DNA from: Nothophaeocryptopus gaeumannii
Lineage: Eukaryota > Ascomycota > Dothideomycetes > Mycosphaerellales > Mycosphaerellaceae
DNA length: 64,000 nucleotides
Direction of reading: 5' to 3'
Assembly: GCA_031771865.1 (NCBI GenBank)
Contig: JASISA010000010.1
Span: 2,418,001-2,482,000, forward strand
Shown here in pieces: positions 63,450 to 64,000 of the stretch. Position numbers and translations under genes: made by a program. The stretch's first letter is position 1. Every line of letters starts with the position of its first letter. Below the pieces are notes generated by a model. That model saw only the letters and a program-made list of their open reading frames with translations, was not told the DNA's origin and did not search any database.

Positions 63450-64000
63450 GGTATAGTCTCTCGATATAGTCGTAAAACGCGTACTTTTAATCGCCTATCG
63501 CGCTCCTACGCGCCTATATACCTCCTCTTTATATTCCGCTATATAGTACCTCGCTATCGCCCTTACTACTACCGTCGTTCGTTCTACTATCGTTCGTTCT
63601 ACTGTCGTTCGTTCTACTATTACTCGATTATCTACTATTATACCTTAGAGGGATAATTATAAATTATTACTATATTTCGCGTATTTTAAGGCTCCTAGGT
63701 ATAGTAAAAAGCGAGCGCGCTACGTATAGTACGAGTTTATAGAAACTAAGGACAAGTAGCGTTAGATTAAGTACTTAAGTAAGTATAACGTATTCTATAA
63801 GCGAGCTAGTTATAGAAGCGAGCTAGTTAATTTTCCTTAGTACGACTAACTTCTAAGTTAACCTATAATATCTTAATAATATAATACGGAATTATCTAAT
63901 TAAGAAGGTAGAATTGTTCTTACCCTCTCTACCTACTACTAGCGCTAATTTCGAAGCCTCTAAGGCGTAGCTATAGCATATAAAGTACTACCTTCGACGC
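63450..64000. repeat. AT-rich, RIP-mutated repeat block (runs off the window)
   Basis: Composition changes sharply near 63450. Between 63481 and 64000 I count only two CA and two TG dinucleotides, while TA is very frequent and CG remains. This is the classical outcome of repeat-induced point mutation (CpA to TpA on both strands). No intact frame remains. The block is most likely an old transposable element, but its class cannot be told. Confidence 0.8.
63576..63620. repeat. Three tandem copies of a 15-bp unit
   Basis: The unit CGTTCGTTCTACTAT occurs at 63576-63590 and 63606-63620, with a one-base variant (ACTGT end) at 63591-63605. It lies inside the RIP-mutated block. Confidence 0.8.

Noticed and set aside
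1..64000. CRISPR arrays, operons, bacterial-type ribosome sites or insertion sequences
   Set aside because: The window is eukaryotic with spliceosomal introns, and no regularly spaced repeats of CRISPR type or prokaryotic signals were seen.

Overview
The window is nuclear DNA of a filamentous ascomycete. Coding density is moderate. Genes carry zero to three short GT-AG introns, mostly 45-63 nt with CTGAC or CTAAC-type branch sites. Characteristic fungal families are present: a HET-domain protein, 2EXR/F-box-like proteins, a Fungal_trans_2-type factor and an intron-poor POL2. The right edge is an AT-rich block almost without CpA and TpG, the signature of repeat-induced point mutation (RIP). 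Together this suggests a Dothideomycete-like genome (inference; no search could be run).

Layout. 1-10.5 kb: the 5' part of a YVC1-like vacuolar cation channel running off the left edge, an alpha/beta hydrolase, a tRNA-Ser(UGA) gene, a flavin disulfide oxidoreductase, a regulator-like protein without a visible DNA-binding domain, a decayed P450 and a GrpB-family protein. 10.5-24.3 kb: a PARP-like ORF with an in-frame stop, UTP22 (ribosome biogenesis) divergent from cystathionine gamma-synthase, a 2EXR protein, eIF2A and an intact cytochrome P450. 25-39 kb: an accessory stretch with an RRM protein, a DUF829-like protein, small and large zinc-finger proteins, an F-box protein and several broken genes, two of them 2EXR relics. 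38.9-61.9 kb: mostly housekeeping: COX20 divergent from POL2 (DNA polymerase epsilon), MAM33 divergent from the citrate carrier CTP1, a BTB protein, a three-KH RNA-binding protein, an aldo-keto reductase, a HET protein and a SAM methyltransferase. 62-64 kb: gene-free DNA passing into the RIP-mutated repeat.

The most notable object is the tRNA-Ser(UGA) gene at 3091-3247 (minus). Besides an ordinary 22-nt tRNA intron after position 37, it carries a 54-nt insertion at the variable-arm/T-arm junction. The insertion begins GTATGT, has an ACTGAC branch-like site and ends CAACAG. Removing it restores an exact serine tRNA cloverleaf. This looks like a spliceosome-type intron in a Pol III tRNA gene.

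A second theme is single in-frame stop codons followed by apparently conserved C-terminal sequence (hydrolase, PARP-like, 2EXR, methyltransferase), together with frameshifted relics. These point to ongoing gene decay or stop-codon readthrough.
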